A stretch of 64,000 nt of DNA, taken from the NCBI RefSeq assembly GCF_000165425.1, contig NW_001799144.1:66386-130385 (forward strand). The letters are read 5' to 3'. How positions within the stretch are numbered: the stretch's first letter is position 1; each line of letters begins with the position of its first letter. Both the position numbers and the translations under genes were made by a program. Below are positions 49,801 through 61,158 of the stretch, piece after piece. Source of the stretch: Paramecium tetraurelia (lineage: Eukaryota > Ciliophora > Oligohymenophorea > Peniculida > Parameciidae). The notes below the pieces were generated by a model that was not told where the DNA came from, searched no databases, and saw nothing but the letters and a program-made list of their open reading frames with translations.

Positions 49801-51506
49801 TAAGACACTCGAATAATAGTGGATCCCTCAGCTAGAGAATCAGGTAAGGTTGAGGTGCTGGTTGATAAAGAATCTGGTCCATATTCATTATTAATGACTA
49901 AAGTTGATATTGGAAATGGCATATATTCAGAGAATGTATTTTATAGGATGCAAGTCTTGCATGAAATTAATAGAAATGTTTATATACTCTTAACCAAATG
50001 GGGAAGAATTGGTACACCTGGATAACATCAATTAACCCCATTTGATAGTGCTGAAGATGCGATAAAGGAGTTTAATAAGATATTCCACACTAAGGCTGGA
50101 GGAAATAATTGGAGAAGTGTCTAAACCGGTGAAGAACCATTTATAAAGAAGCCAGGAAAATATCAATTGATAAATTTCAAGAACATAAAAAATTACAAGA
50201 CTTTGCTTGCACCATTTGATTTTAGCAAGAAAAGTCCTTATCAATAATCCAATTTAGAGAAAGCAATCAAAAGATTCATGTTGCAATTTGTCTAAGTTAA
50301 ATTGTATAATAAAGATTTGTAATAATTCCATATTGATTTGGATTCTATGCCTATTGAAAGACTAGATAGAAAGTAATTGGAAGCTGCTAAGGCTATTTTG
50401 AATGAATTAACAGATTGTGTTGAAGATCTAAAATTACTTAGGTAAAAAGGTGATATTGATATTAAAAAGTTTTAAAACATCTTTAATGAGATTTGTGATA
50501 AATCAAGTAGATTTTATGAATTGATTCCAGTAACAGAATTAAGAACAGAGCCCATTCCTCCTTTGGATTCAGTAGAGGCAATAAATCAAAAATTACTGTT
50601 AATTGAAACCTTGCTAAACTTTGAAACCACTTCTAAAATCTTATTAGGTGCTCATTTAATGAAGCAATCAATTAATCCATTAACTTATTGTTTCAATGCA
50701 CTTAATGTTAGAGTAGTAACTCTACCAAAAGAGCATCCTGAATTTAAATTGATAGTCTAATATATCAATGCATCACATCAAGCAAAGATTTCAAATATAT
50801 TTGCAGTTGAGAGAAGAGGGGACGCTGAAAGATTTGAGCATAATAAAGAATACAAGAGATTGCTTTTATGGCATGGTTCCAAGATTTCTAATTTTATGGG
50901 AATATTATCTTAAGGACTGAAAGGTATTCATTATCATTAATATTCCTAGTTGCACCACCTTGGGCATTAAACACTGGGGCTATGTTTGGAAAAGGCATCT
51001 ATTTTGCTGATATGTTCTAGAAATCGTATGGTTATACTGAGGATTGGTCTTTGCATTACAATCAATATAATGGACTATTCTAATAGAGTGGATACTACAG
51101 GTAAACCAATGTTTAGAAAGATGAATAAGAGGAAATCCAAAGGTACAGATACATGTTACTCTGTGAAGTGGCTGTAGGAAAATCAAAAAATCTATATAAT
51201 GCTGAAAGCATTTCTAATTTAGATAGTAATTTTTAATCATAAATCATTTTAGAAAAATATTAATCAGTTAAAGGATGTGGAAGAAGAGGACCTGATTATA
51301 AGTAATCAGTTATTTTATCAAATGGATGCAAAGTCCCTGTTGGATAATGCATTGATTATCCACCACCATAGAAGAAAGATGCCAATGGAAATTTTATTCA
51401 TCGTTTAAATCTCCAACATAATGAATATATTGTTTACGATGATACTAAAGTCAAGATCAGATATATGGTTTAATTGGATACAAAAGACACATTAGATGAG
51501 TATTGA
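43814..51506 (+). CDS. Giant ankyrin-WGR-PARP poly(ADP-ribose) polymerase
   Basis: About 2,550 residues. Introns: 44053..44074 and 50924..50949. The N-terminal ~300 residues are Lys/Glu/Ser-rich and disordered, probably nuclear. From ~44850 to ~49620 there are many ankyrin repeats (for example MTPLNIACAYGHFDLAKYLI, NTPLHYAAAYGFPECITEL), with acidic and Gln/Asn-rich insertions near 47100 and 48620. A WGR domain follows (TKWGRIGTPGQ near 50000), then the PARP regulatory helical domain, then the ART domain: WHGSKISNFMGIL, FGKGIYFADM and NEYIVYDD supply the H-Y-E catalytic triad. This predicts real PARP activity using NAD+. Around 44745-44770 the frame changes by one base with no GT present, so either a sequence error or a frameshift separates the basic region from the ankyrins; translation could also begin at the MNNKEL Met near 44850. 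Confidence 0.88.
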
Positions 51507-51740
51507 ATATTAGATGTTTGTTTGCTTAATTTTATAATTTTAATTATTAAAACTCCTAAAAATTATAGTCAAAAATTTTAGTTATTATTACAATTAAATA
51601 ATTATTTTAAATCAGTTTTACGCTCTTCTATTAAGAATTAAAATTTTAAGTGCTTGATTATGATGACTCTTAATTTATTGTTACTCAATTTTATTTGGTT
51701 GGTATCAAATTTAATTAAAATGTAGTATAAACAATAACTA

Positions 51741-52347
51741 TCACGCTTATTAATCTTCATCAAAATCATCATCATATTCTTCTTCAATATTTAGATCTGA
51801 ACATAGGTTTTTCATTTACTATTTTTGAGTTCAGGGATATATTCTCTATATTTTCTACTGAAAAATTAATGGGGTCTGCTTATGACTAAACTTTTGGATC
51901 ATCTGATTTATCATATTCTCACTGTAATATCGATCATTCATTTAGTTCTGCATTCTTCTTATCTTTTGCACAATTCTTATATTTAAATTTAAATAATTAT
52001 AGCAGAATTTTTATATCATTAACTAATGGAAGATAAATATTTGATTAAAACTACCCAGCCTTGAAGAATCTCAAGCCTTATTTTCATTATCTAACTTCCC
52101 ATAATGTAATTTTAAAAAAAGGTTTGAATTTCTTAATAAAGATCTTACCCTAATTTAAATGCAATTTGAGAAATTCAATTATCTTATTTTATTCGATAAT
52201 TGAATTTCATAAATATATTCTAGTTTTTTCAGAAACCCATCCTATATTTCAAAATATTGATATTTAAATGTTTCTTAAGATCTAAAATGCAGCCTACTAC
52301 ATAGAACAATTAAAAATTATTATTTGATTCAGCTTAACATTTGACAT
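51741..52347 (-). CDS. Small multi-intron protein, unknown function
   Basis: 154 residues assembled from seven exons. Introns: 52282..52300, 52077..52095, 52023..52054, 51903..51922, 51858..51886 and 51797..51819 (19-32 nt). All have GT-AG ends and all are needed to keep one frame from MSNVKLNQII to the acidic end (EEEYDDDFDEDQQA). The middle is helical, with KLEYIYEIQLSNKIRQ and KIRRMQNQMNDRYY. I do not recognise the family. Intron density is the highest in the window, one per 26 codons. Confidence 0.55.
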
Positions 52348-52599
52348 TATTATAATAAATTTAGAGAATAAGTCATTATTGCTATGACTTACTATTCTTT
52401 CCTTTATTTATTTACCATAAGAGAGGGATGGTTGTTATCATATAAATCATAAATAAAATTATAAACAATTATTCACCAAGGACTGAATTCTCTACTCTAA
52501 ATCTATCTTAACTTTATTAATTTAGGTAATTTTGGTTATTATTTAATTTTTTCTAGTTTGAATTTATTTTTTTATATTGGTTACAATTAACAAGGTTTG

Positions 52600-52765
52600 A
52601 TCATATTAAGACTATCAACGCTGCGTCTGTGAATTTTTATTCGAAATCCGCCATAACTCAATACTCCTAAAACTGTTTCTTCTGTCCGAAATCGTTTTAC
52701 GGGAGGCAATTGCTAATCGATTGCTATGCTGTTACTTCTCCACTTTTGATGACGTTATTAAAACA
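52600..52765. ncRNA. Candidate structured non-coding RNA (GC-rich island)
   Basis: About 160 bp in a 530-bp non-coding gap that are clearly richer in G+C (roughly 40%) than the flanks, with no protein frame. A short stem can form from GCAAT ... ATTGC around TTGCTAATCG, and other inverted pairs occur (CGAAATC near both 52645 and 52690). The plus strand has AAGACTATCAACGC at one end, TTGATGACG (box C-like) near the other and a T-run just after, so the plus strand is slightly favoured. I could not match it to U1-U6, SRP, RNase P or telomerase RNA; no telomere template is present. Confidence 0.35.
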
Positions 52766-52876
52766 TAATCTGTTTTTAAATAATACTAAAATATTAATTA
52801 AATAAACTCTTGTGAAATTAGTAACAACATCTTAAAGAGTAATTTTTATAATGATGATGATGATAATTAATATGAA

Positions 52877-54015
52877 TCATTATTAACCTTCCAACAAAAT
52901 GTCTTTGATTCTATTTTTTTAACTTTCAGTTAGATCTTCTGGGAATTGGATGTCAAATCTAATGTACAGATTTCCAAATGTGTATGGTTTACCAAAATCC
53001 TATAAAGATAATACCAAATTTGATACTTTGACTTCATCCTATTGGAAGATTGGCATTCCTTCATTTTCAATCATCTTCACATATTTTGGACTATGATTAT
53101 ACACATTTCCAATACCTTATGATTTAATCAACAGGCACTTATAATTTTCTATTGTCCAAAGTTACAATCTATATGGGATCTGCAGCAATGGCATTGGCCA
53201 ATTTAACTTTTGCAATATACAATAGGTCATTTCCTTTTCTCTTGAAGGTAGGATGAGGAGTTTCTTTGATTTGGAAGATCAGATCTGAAGATTTAAATCC
53301 TGCAGCTTCATTGCCTAACTCTTTATAGACTATCTTTTAGCCAGTCTCGATTCCACGATCGATTTTGATTTCTCTAAGAGATATCATTTTGAAATGGATA
53401 CTTAGTTTCCATAATTTGACGAGTTGTGATGCCGTCTTTATTCAGCACTTGTCTTTGATATGAAACAGTCTTGGCACATCCGTTGTACAATTCGTGTAGA
53501 GTGCATTCTACTTGGATTTCAAGATCTTAGGGTCCTGGAATTCCTGGGAAATTCTGTCCTCCAAATGCATGACTAAAGAGAGTGCCATGATTTTCTGATC
53601 CATTGGTATCTAAATGAATGAGTATTCATAATTACCTATCAGTTGAGCAAAAGGATTGGATGTCCCGAAAAACTTTTCAAATATTTCTTCAGGATTACCT
53701 GCAAAACTGTAACCGCCCTTGAGGTCTAAGGAAATCAATAACTTATTTACTTCCATTAGCAAAGAAACCTTCCTTCAACTTCTCTTCTCCATACTTATCA
53801 TAAAATGTTCTTTTGATTGCTAATTTGATTATGTATTATTACGATCAGACAATACTTCATAGGCTTCAGAAATTAGACAAAAATGATGATAAGTTGTATT
53901 GTGATCCAACTTACTCAATTTAGGATGCCATTTTAATGAAAGCTTATTATAAGCCTTGGCAACTTCTGAGGCTGAAGCATCACGATTAATTTCTAAAAAT
54001 CTTGTAATAATCCAT
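52877..54015 (-). CDS. DNAJB-type J protein with HPK in place of HPD
   Basis: About 327 residues; introns 53820..53842, 53726..53750, 53610..53635, 53374..53401, 53091..53115 and 53000..53026. N-terminal J domain (ASEVAKAYNKLSLKWHPKLS), Gly/Phe-rich linker (KGGYSFAGNPEEIF...SHAFGGQNFPGIPGP), then the two client-binding beta domains (VECTLHELYNGCAKTVSYQR; ETPHPTFKRKGNDLLY; ENEGMPIFQ) and the final LYIRFDIQFPEDLTESQK. This is class B, closest in layout to DNAJB1/4/13. Two oddities: the Hsp70-activating HPD is HPK, and the start MDYYKI is one base out of frame with LEINRDAS (an extra T in a T-run near 54005). It may be a DNAJB13-like structural J protein that does not activate Hsp70, or a decaying copy. 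Confidence 0.75.
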
Positions 54016-54249
54016 TTAATAATAAAATTATATATAAAATAATTAAAAATCAATTTGTTGTATTCATTCTATTGATATCTACCACTGAGATGCAAGATAT
54101 GGGTCTCAAGTTTAAAGACTGTTTCTCTTTACATTTATTAATGAATATAAGGTTTTAAGCAATTTCTCAGTTCACTTGTAATGTTCTACAAACAAATTGA
54201 GAGATTGCCATGCACTCTAATAATGTAGTTCATTAATTCATAAATATAA

Positions 54250-54663
54250 TCAAAAGATCTATGATTTTCTGTTTTAACCATTCGATTCTTTAATTGCCCT
54301 GAAGGTGATTCTCTTTTTTTGAGGAGAATTAATCTTATTTGTTTGTATCCATTTGAGGATTTCAGTTTTTGGGTCAAATTTACATTTTGCTTAAGGTAAC
54401 TCCAGTTTGGGTAACATTTGCTTCAGGAATGAGATCTTGCCATCCTTCAAGAACATCTTTCCATTGCTCAAGGGAATCTCACTGCTACAAGTTTTATGTT
54501 TTTTTGGAGGCGAATCCTATGCAATAACCATGGCCTATTGACTGTATCGTTTGGTGAGAGCAGGTGATTCTGAGATCAACGTGATTACTTTCTTTGGTTT
54601 GAAGATATACTTTTCGATGTTTTCTGAATTTTCAGTGATACAAACTTAAGAAAGTGATCTCAT
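54250..54663 (-). CDS. Short basic protein, unknown function
   Basis: 137-residue frame starting MRSLSQVCITENSENIEKYI. It has a Ser/Pro/Lys-rich centre (QDSPPKKHKTC) and a basic end. A possible 20-nt intron near the 3' end (GTTAAA...CATAG) would move the stop slightly downstream. Its ATG lies 20 bp after the stop of the neighbouring gene on the same strand. No domain recognised; perhaps nuclear. Confidence 0.5.
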
Positions 54664-54683
54664 TAAAATATAAATATTATGTT

Positions 54684-55143
54684 TCATTATTAGAATAATT
54701 GTAAGTACTTCAAATAATATTGTAATTTTTAAGGAATATCTTAAGCATTCATCCACCAGGCATAAACGAGTGATATCAACATCAATATCACAATAAATTT
54801 CACTAAATTCATTAAAACATTATAAGTGAACTTTCTACACATTAATTTAAATTCTTTACGCTGTTAAATACATCACTGATATAATTAAGGCTGTTGTCAT
54901 CATTAATGAACTCCAAATCAACACAGTAATCCATTGTGGGGGTAATTCTTTGATCATCGGAATCAACATCATTCTTGCTTCATTTACAATTGGAATGACA
55001 GACAAATCTGATAGTATAGTAATCACATGTGATGGACACTGTTGGTGATAGTCTTGATCCAAACATATGAAGAGGGATCCGATTGTGCTAAGACCCAATA
55101 GGCCAACATATATTATTAAAGTATTCTTCAGAATTGTAATCAT
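54684..55143 (-). CDS. Small membrane protein with three hydrophobic segments
   Basis: About 135 residues if introns 54854..54876 (23 nt) and 54803..54831 (29 nt) are removed. The segments are TLIIYVGLLGLSTIGSLFIC at the N-terminus, WITVLIWSSLMMTTALIIS in the middle and KFIVILMLISLVYAWWM near the end. Between the first two is a Cys-containing loop (CLDQDYHQQCPSH). A single 16-nt intron would also restore frame, but that is shorter than any other seen here. Function unknown. The start is 26 bp from the divergent pseudokinase-MORN gene. Confidence 0.55.
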
Positions 55144-55169
55144 TATTATTAAATATTCGTTAATTTTGA

Positions 55170-57121
55170 ATGGGAAATAATAATAGCTAAGAATCCACTA
55201 AGCTAGCCCAGTTGTATTCTGAATATCAACCAACCAAAACTAGAGATGAATGTATTTCAATCAATTAATTTAGAATTTGGAGATTGCACAGTCCTAGTTA
55301 ATAAATCAAATCCCAAACTCAAACTTATTTTGAAAGAGTACACATACACTGATGAGACTCTTTTTAAGAAAAGCAAAAAGCAATTCGAAAATAAACAATA
55401 ACTAATTCAAAATCAATACATTCTCAAAATTCTTGACATCTACACTACCTAAGATCAATAGGTGTGTAGTCAGTTTTTTAAAGTATACATATTGATAGAG
55501 CATCCTACATCCTAATTATCTGCAACATAATTGGCTCCCCAAGATTATTGGGCGGTTTTGTTTGGATATGTTAGAGCACTCGAAGACTTATAAACTAAAT
55601 CCATATAGCATGAACATATCTCATCAAAAACCCTATACTTACCTCCTAAAATATGTGATCCTTCCCTCTATGAGCAATCCACCAATTTTTAACAGCTCTT
55701 CCAAAACAATAAACTCAACGATCTTTATCTATCACCCCAACAAACCATGGCTCTAAGATAAAAGGAGTTTCAACCTCACCACAATCCATACAAGAGTGAT
55801 GTATTTATACTTGGAATGTGCATGCTATAGAGTATCTTGAAGACCCCAATGAATGATTGTTATAAACAATTGTATTTGGTCGAAGAAGTGCTTCTAACCA
55901 AATTACACCAATTAAACACTCTTGTACAACCCTAATTATTTGAGGTCATTCAATCTATGTTATCAATCTAAGAAACTTAAAGACCTGATTTTATTGTCTT
56001 ATCAAAATTATTAGACTAAAAATATTAAGAATCAGCATCTATTACTAATTTTAAGTACTAACTTAGATCATTTAATACATTCGATCAATCATAATAAAGT
56101 TCTATTCAATAAAATTCATAACATCAATCCAATGTCCAATAATCAACTCTTCCCATTATGAAATAAATCAAAAGTTCAAAATCTAATACAAATGCAAAAA
56201 AACCATCGCTCAGAGATATTCTTACTGAACAGTCTAATACAAATTCCACCATGGCCAGTAGAATGTAAGAAGATGTAGTGTTGCCTAATCCACCTGATTG
56301 TTGCGATTTTGTGTAATAAATAGTGCACTCTCAATAAATTTCTAAACCTTCAAAAATTGATGAGAATACAGATAATAATGAAATTGAAAATGAAAATAAT
56401 GACAATTACACCAATAGATCCTAAAATATGCCACTATAGGATCACACTGATTAGCATGTTAATAAGAATTTCTAATTAAAACTCAGCGATATTAATGTAA
56501 AAGAATCTCAACAACAATTTTCCCTCCCATTTGATCTACCTTAATAATAGCCATAACCTCATATTTCAGGGTTCTCTTCTTAAGGGGAAATATTTGTAAA
56601 TGAATAGTATCAAGATGGCTCCAAATATAATGGTTATAAATTCAATGGGATGAGACATGGACAGGGTATGTTTTATTACAAAGATGGAGGATATTACGAT
56701 GGAAATTGGCAGTTTAATCACATGCATGGCTACGGTATCTATATTATGCATTATCAATCATAGGCACTTTATATTATTCAAATGGTAATCCAGCTTATAA
56801 AGGATCGTGGAATTAAGATAAATTCTAAGGTTATGGAGTATTATATAACGAAGTGACTTCTTAATTAAATGAACCTTTCAATTATCATGATTTTGATCAT
56901 ATTGAAGAGTAATTCAAACATTTTAATCTAGTTTTTGGACCAAATACGAAGGAGAGTTTAATGATGATAACAAAGAAGGCCAAGGCACTTTATATTTATC
57001 CAATGGCGAAAAGTTTTGTGGCCAATTTTTAAAGGATTATATAAATGGATTTGGTTTATATCATACTAAAAACTAAAAGATTGTTGAAGGCAGATGGGTC
57101 AATAATAAATTAATTAAGTGA
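55170..57121 (+). CDS. Pseudokinase-MORN repeat protein
   Basis: 625 residues with introns 55252..55273, 56735..56763 and 56909..56931. The start MGNNNSQES is a good N-myristoylation signal. The first ~330 residues have kinase-like order (LPPKICDPSLYEQS, then KSDVFILGMCMLQSILKTP and a C-lobe end RPDFIVLSKLLDQ), but no glycine loop, HRD or DFG can be seen, so catalysis is unlikely. A Ser/Asn-rich linker follows. The C-terminal ~170 residues hold MORN repeats (GMRHGQGMFYYKDGGYYDG, GYGTLYYSNGN, EGQGTLYLSNGEKFCGQF). MORN repeats often bind membranes or cytoskeleton at the cortex, which would fit a lipid-anchored cortical scaffold. Confidence 0.75.
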
Positions 57122-57569
57122 TTATTTTAATAATAAATGTTATTAAAATTTTTGATTCTATCCTCTACTGTAGAAATTTAAAAAATATTTCTTTATCTTT
57201 AAAAAGCTAAATTAGTTTAATATTCTTTTTATAACACAAGGTTTTTTACAATTTTCATGTAAAATTAATTATCTCAAATTCAATAGACTTTCTTTACAAT
57301 TTGTATTATTATTTTATGATATTAATCAAAAATAAAGGGTCTATTTATTTTTCTAAAATTTAAATTATAGTAATTCCTAAGTTATAATCATCATTCATAA
57401 ATTGATTGGGCATTTATGAATCATAATTATAAATTGGAATTGGCTAAAATGTATTTTGTTGATAGGTCTATAGCAAGTTGAAGAATTTTGAAATAAAAAT
57501 GATATCTTACTTTTAAATAATAATATTAGCCACTTAAATCACGCTTTAAAGAATAGTTTATAGCTTTCT

Positions 57570-59127
57570 TCATCCAATATTTAATATTTTAAAATGAAAA
57601 TACTACTCACATCTGTTGGGTTGGTGTACCATTTTAATTAATAAATTATTATAAATTGTCATTTCTTGAAATGGGTAACTTTAGTGAGAGATATCTTAAG
57701 AGTTTGCTTAAATATCTTACTTATATCCTTTAGTTTTCTTGAATTCTTCGATGAACACGTCTTCACCTCCACATTTGGCTGTTTGCTCATAATTCAGTGC
57801 AAATCTCCTAGTAAAATAAGATCACTCATCAATACCTGTAGTAAGTCTACTGTACGAGTTCTTACAATGTTTTATTACAATGTAAGACACATTTGATATG
57901 CACATTTAACTGAGCAAACCTTAGTTCTTTGCAACACTGTTCTAGATCCTCGCTTTCGATGTCGATGGTTAAGCCATGTAGATAAGCACAGATGGGATGG
58001 AAGGCATGCTTGCACGGAATGGTTTCTCCGCCAGAACACATAAAACGAAATCCTGAGATTCAATTGATATTTAACCTTTAGAATCTCCGCAAACTGCACA
58101 TTGGGGAGTACTGGATTCGTTATCTTTGCAAAATTGCTTGATATCATTCTTTCTATTTCTAACATCATAGGCACCATCTGAGAGAATGACTTAGTTGGTT
58201 AAAAGCAAACAAGAAACGTGATAAAAGGAGCTTCTTATGTACTTTTGTGGCAATCCTAGTTTTTTACAGATTCTACATTTTGCAGCACCTTATAATTATG
58301 TATAATATACCTCTTCTGAATTAATACACCTTAGATGACTCATAATAACATCCATCACAAATAACATCATCTTCGTCAAGGGATCCAGTCAAACCATAAC
58401 AAATCTTATGGAAGGATGTGGAGCACTTTCCGCAGTAGATGACAGGATTGAAATCTGTGTAATGGTAATCAAAACAGATTTTGCAGTCTGTATCTAAAGG
58501 TTGAGTATTTTCCTTAGAGTGGATTTTCTTCTTCTTTTACTAAGCTTTTTGGGAGGATTGGGATGTCAATGTTAATTGGCAAGGAAAGAAGGAGTTTAAG
58601 ACATCTGCATTTTTGTCTTTATATCCATTTATGAAGGCTTTGACGATTTGAGACCACCTCAATAAATCAATCAATAGTTGTTATTCGGTGTTCAATATTT
58701 TGAAATTGTAATCAGTGATTTGGGAATTGATTTATTCTCGGAATTGATTGTTTTATTTAACTACAGAGGTGAGTTCTTTATTCAAGATGTGATAGACAAT
58801 ATCGAATTATTGGATTGTGTCACTTTCAATGTCTAATTGAGATTCCAATTTAGAATAGACCTCTTTAATTTGCTGTTCTAATTCGAAGCAATCCTAATAT
58901 TCCTATTTAGTTAATTCGCAACCCTCTAAATAAATTAGATCTTTGCCAACTATTTCCTTATCAGAATATGTAGGAATGTCAACTGTTTCTTATAAATATC
59001 TATACAATTGTATATTGGTCCTCAACAATCCTTTGGGTGTTGCTTTGCCTACATGCTCGGTAAAACTATATCGAATGAAACTAAAAGATTTTTACAATTA
59101 GTGTACTAATACTGAGTTTTTGAACAT
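57570..59127 (-). CDS. PHD-finger plus extended-PHD protein (histone reader)
   Basis: About 495 residues; introns 58311..58329 (19 nt), 58053..58075 (23 nt) and one of 28 nt near 57820. The first ~250 residues are helical. Then a PHD finger, CKICFDYHYTDFNPVIYC...CSTSFHKICYGL...ICDGC, followed at once by a C2HC knuckle and second PHD (CRICKKLG, FYHVSCLLL, CAVCGDSKG, CKHAFHPICAYLHG). This PHD-knuckle-PHD module is typical of BRPF/JADE/MLL-type chromatin proteins, where it reads the histone H3 tail. No bromodomain or SET domain is seen. The region after 57800 is less sure, and the stop at 57570 may belong to a missed intron. Confidence 0.75.
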
Positions 59128-59164
59128 CTAATTAAAACATTTATGCTTCCTCTACATTGAAATC

Positions 59165-60258
59165 TCAACTGTATGATAGGCTCTAATAATGATAATGAGT
59201 ATGAGAGTGAATACCAATATTCATCTGATCGGCATAATTAAGCAAATCCTCATCCATTCCTTGATTCGACCATTCGAAAGGATTCTGGAATTCTTCAACT
59301 TTGGTAATTGGTAGTTTCTCTTCCCCTTTGAAGTAGATTTCCTCAATTTTTTCCCACCACTTCAGAATGGATTGATCTCTCTTGTTTTCTCTTTCGGTAT
59401 AGGGGAACTCAGGATCTTCAACAATGGGCCTTTGAATTTGGGGATAAATCTTCTGTTTTTCAACCTCCTTCTGCACAATAATGGGCTAGGGGATAGGCTG
59501 AAGAATGGGCAGAGGTTCAACAATAGACTCCTCTTTTTCCAACAAAGGTCCTTGTGTTAGGATTTTGACTTTTTATATCATGAAATCAGTAATCTTGCTT
59601 TCAGGTATAACTAGCAAACTGTCTTTTTTTGGATGAGAGTGATTTTTGGGTTGCGATTTTGATGATTTCGAACTTTAACTATCACTAAATCTGCATTAGC
59701 TACTCGATCGACGTCCTGATTTCTTGTGAGATCTTGATCTTGATCGAGAACGTTTCTTCTTATGCTTTTTTTTGTGTTTCTTCTTCTAAATCTAACCAGG
59801 TTCTTATTCCTAATTTGATAGATGTTCATTAAAAATGGATTCTACACACTCATCCAAATTACTAGTTTTAATTTAATCGAGAGAATGCTCTTAACAATAT
59901 GCGTCCAGTCTCGGATAATAATCCCTTGTATTTGAATTCGCCTTAATTACAGCATTCCTCAAGCACTCCAAATGAAATCTTTTTCTACATTAACTGCATT
60001 TCATAATTAAAGTTTATACCTGTGTGCACATCTAACCACCTATTGCTTGCTTCTCCTCCCACACACTGAACACTCTTTCCGGTATTCATTGTAATACAAT
60101 CGCTCATTCGCAGCAACTCGATGATTCCAATCAGAACTAAATAACAGCAGACACATCTTGTGTATGTACTTGCAAGACTGTCTTGATCTGAAATGAGGCA
60201 GCAATTCATATAAACCATCTTATCTTTTCCCGCAAACTACACAATTTTCTTATGGCAT
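59165..60258 (-). CDS. Extended-PHD zinc-finger protein with RS/Lys-rich middle
   Basis: 355 residues with one 26-nt intron (59994..60019). The N-terminus has CVVCGKRQDG, then CKYIHKMCLLL, CSVCGRRSKQQ and, after the intron, CRKRFHLECLRN and YCQEH: the order of an extended PHD domain. The middle is a Lys/Arg/Ser tract (KKRSRSRSRSHKKSGRRSSS), and the C-terminus is acidic and aromatic (ILKWWEKIEEIYF...NPFEWSNQGMDEDLL). It lies 37 bp upstream of the other PHD gene in the same direction, suggesting a related chromatin role, though the two proteins are not close copies. Confidence 0.75.
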
Positions 60259-60273
60259 TTTTATTTTATTTTC
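60259..60273. promoter_or_regulatory. 15-bp gap between divergent start codons
   Basis: The extended-PHD gene (minus) and the gene at 60274 (plus) have start codons 15 bp apart, the same spacing as the SPT2/YJU2 pair. Promoter elements must overlap coding DNA. Confidence 0.55.
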
Positions 60274-61158
60274 ATGAATAATTACTTCCAACAAAAGAAA
60301 AGAACTGTCTCTCTCTCAAACCCAAAATCAACAAAAAAACACAATCCCATACTCGACAACTCGTTTAATGATCGTCGACAACACTTTCTACAAACTCTCG
60401 ACCCTGCCTTTGCCAATTGTATGATTTCTCCTCTCTATTCAAGGCTTACTCAATGGACTTTACCCCACTCCCAAAATACCCAGAGAAACCACCAAACCCA
60501 TCACACTCTCCAAGTTGTACTCCTCATTCTATATAGATTTCTATCCAACAATCACAGAATCCAATATATTGTTGATGATTTCTCACAGTCCCATTTGCCT
60601 AGAGAATTGTACACTGAATGTCCCAAAATTAAATTAAGAGATAGAGACCAATCTTTGGAAGGTCCCTAATGGTCCTATGAGAACAGACCCAAGTTGAGGA
60701 AAGATCAAGCCAACCAAGCAAATTCATATAATAAAAGTGTTATAGACGATACCGCTAAAGATATGATCATGGTCTATTTTCCATCCTGGAAAACTCCTTC
60801 CAAAGATAAATGGAAGACTGACAGAGGATTTCTCACTACCGTTAATCCAAAGTCAGCAGAACCTCAATTTTATAGCGATGTTTACATCGAAGGCTTTGAA
60901 GCGTTGGGAGACATATCAAGAAAAGTTGATAAGGAGGACCTCAACCCAAAAGAATATAGAACCATCATTAAATCGACTCTTGAACCCTTGGCCTCTAATT
61001 CAATCAGAAAAGCCATGTAAGATAACATTTACAATAAATTATAACAATCAAACTTAAATCCCTCCGATCTCAGTACCAATACTAAATATCCTAAAATTTA
61101 TAATAAATCTATAAGGCAATAAATCATCTCTATTGCAAAAAGGTTTAAAGAAGATTGA
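60274..61158 (+). CDS. Unknown protein
   Basis: 294-residue frame without a required intron; an in-frame 18-nt GT-AG stretch near 60575 might be spliced. Base composition is unusually C-rich for this window in the first half (Pro, His, Ser codons), and the second half looks well structured: MIMVYFPSWKTPSKDKWKTD, FLTTVNPKSAEPQFYSDV, IEGFEALGDISRKVDKEDL. No family recognised. It may be a flagellar or cortical protein, but nothing proves it. Confidence 0.6.

Noticed and set aside
52600-52765. Telomerase RNA, U3, U4, U6, SRP or RNase P RNA at the GC island
   Set aside because: No telomere-repeat template and none of the diagnostic boxes of those RNAs could be found.
54856-55143. A 16-nt intron in the small membrane-protein gene
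   Set aside because: Two introns of 23 and 29 nt restore the same frame and fit the size range of all other introns.
57875-58177. 100-codon minus-strand frame beginning MVPMMLEIER
   Set aside because: It is a frame shadow of the PHD gene; the real frame supplies regularly spaced Cys and His.
58311-58329. A 17-nt intron in the PHD gene
   Set aside because: Recounting shows a 19-nt intron ending one AG later gives a consistent frame through the next exon.
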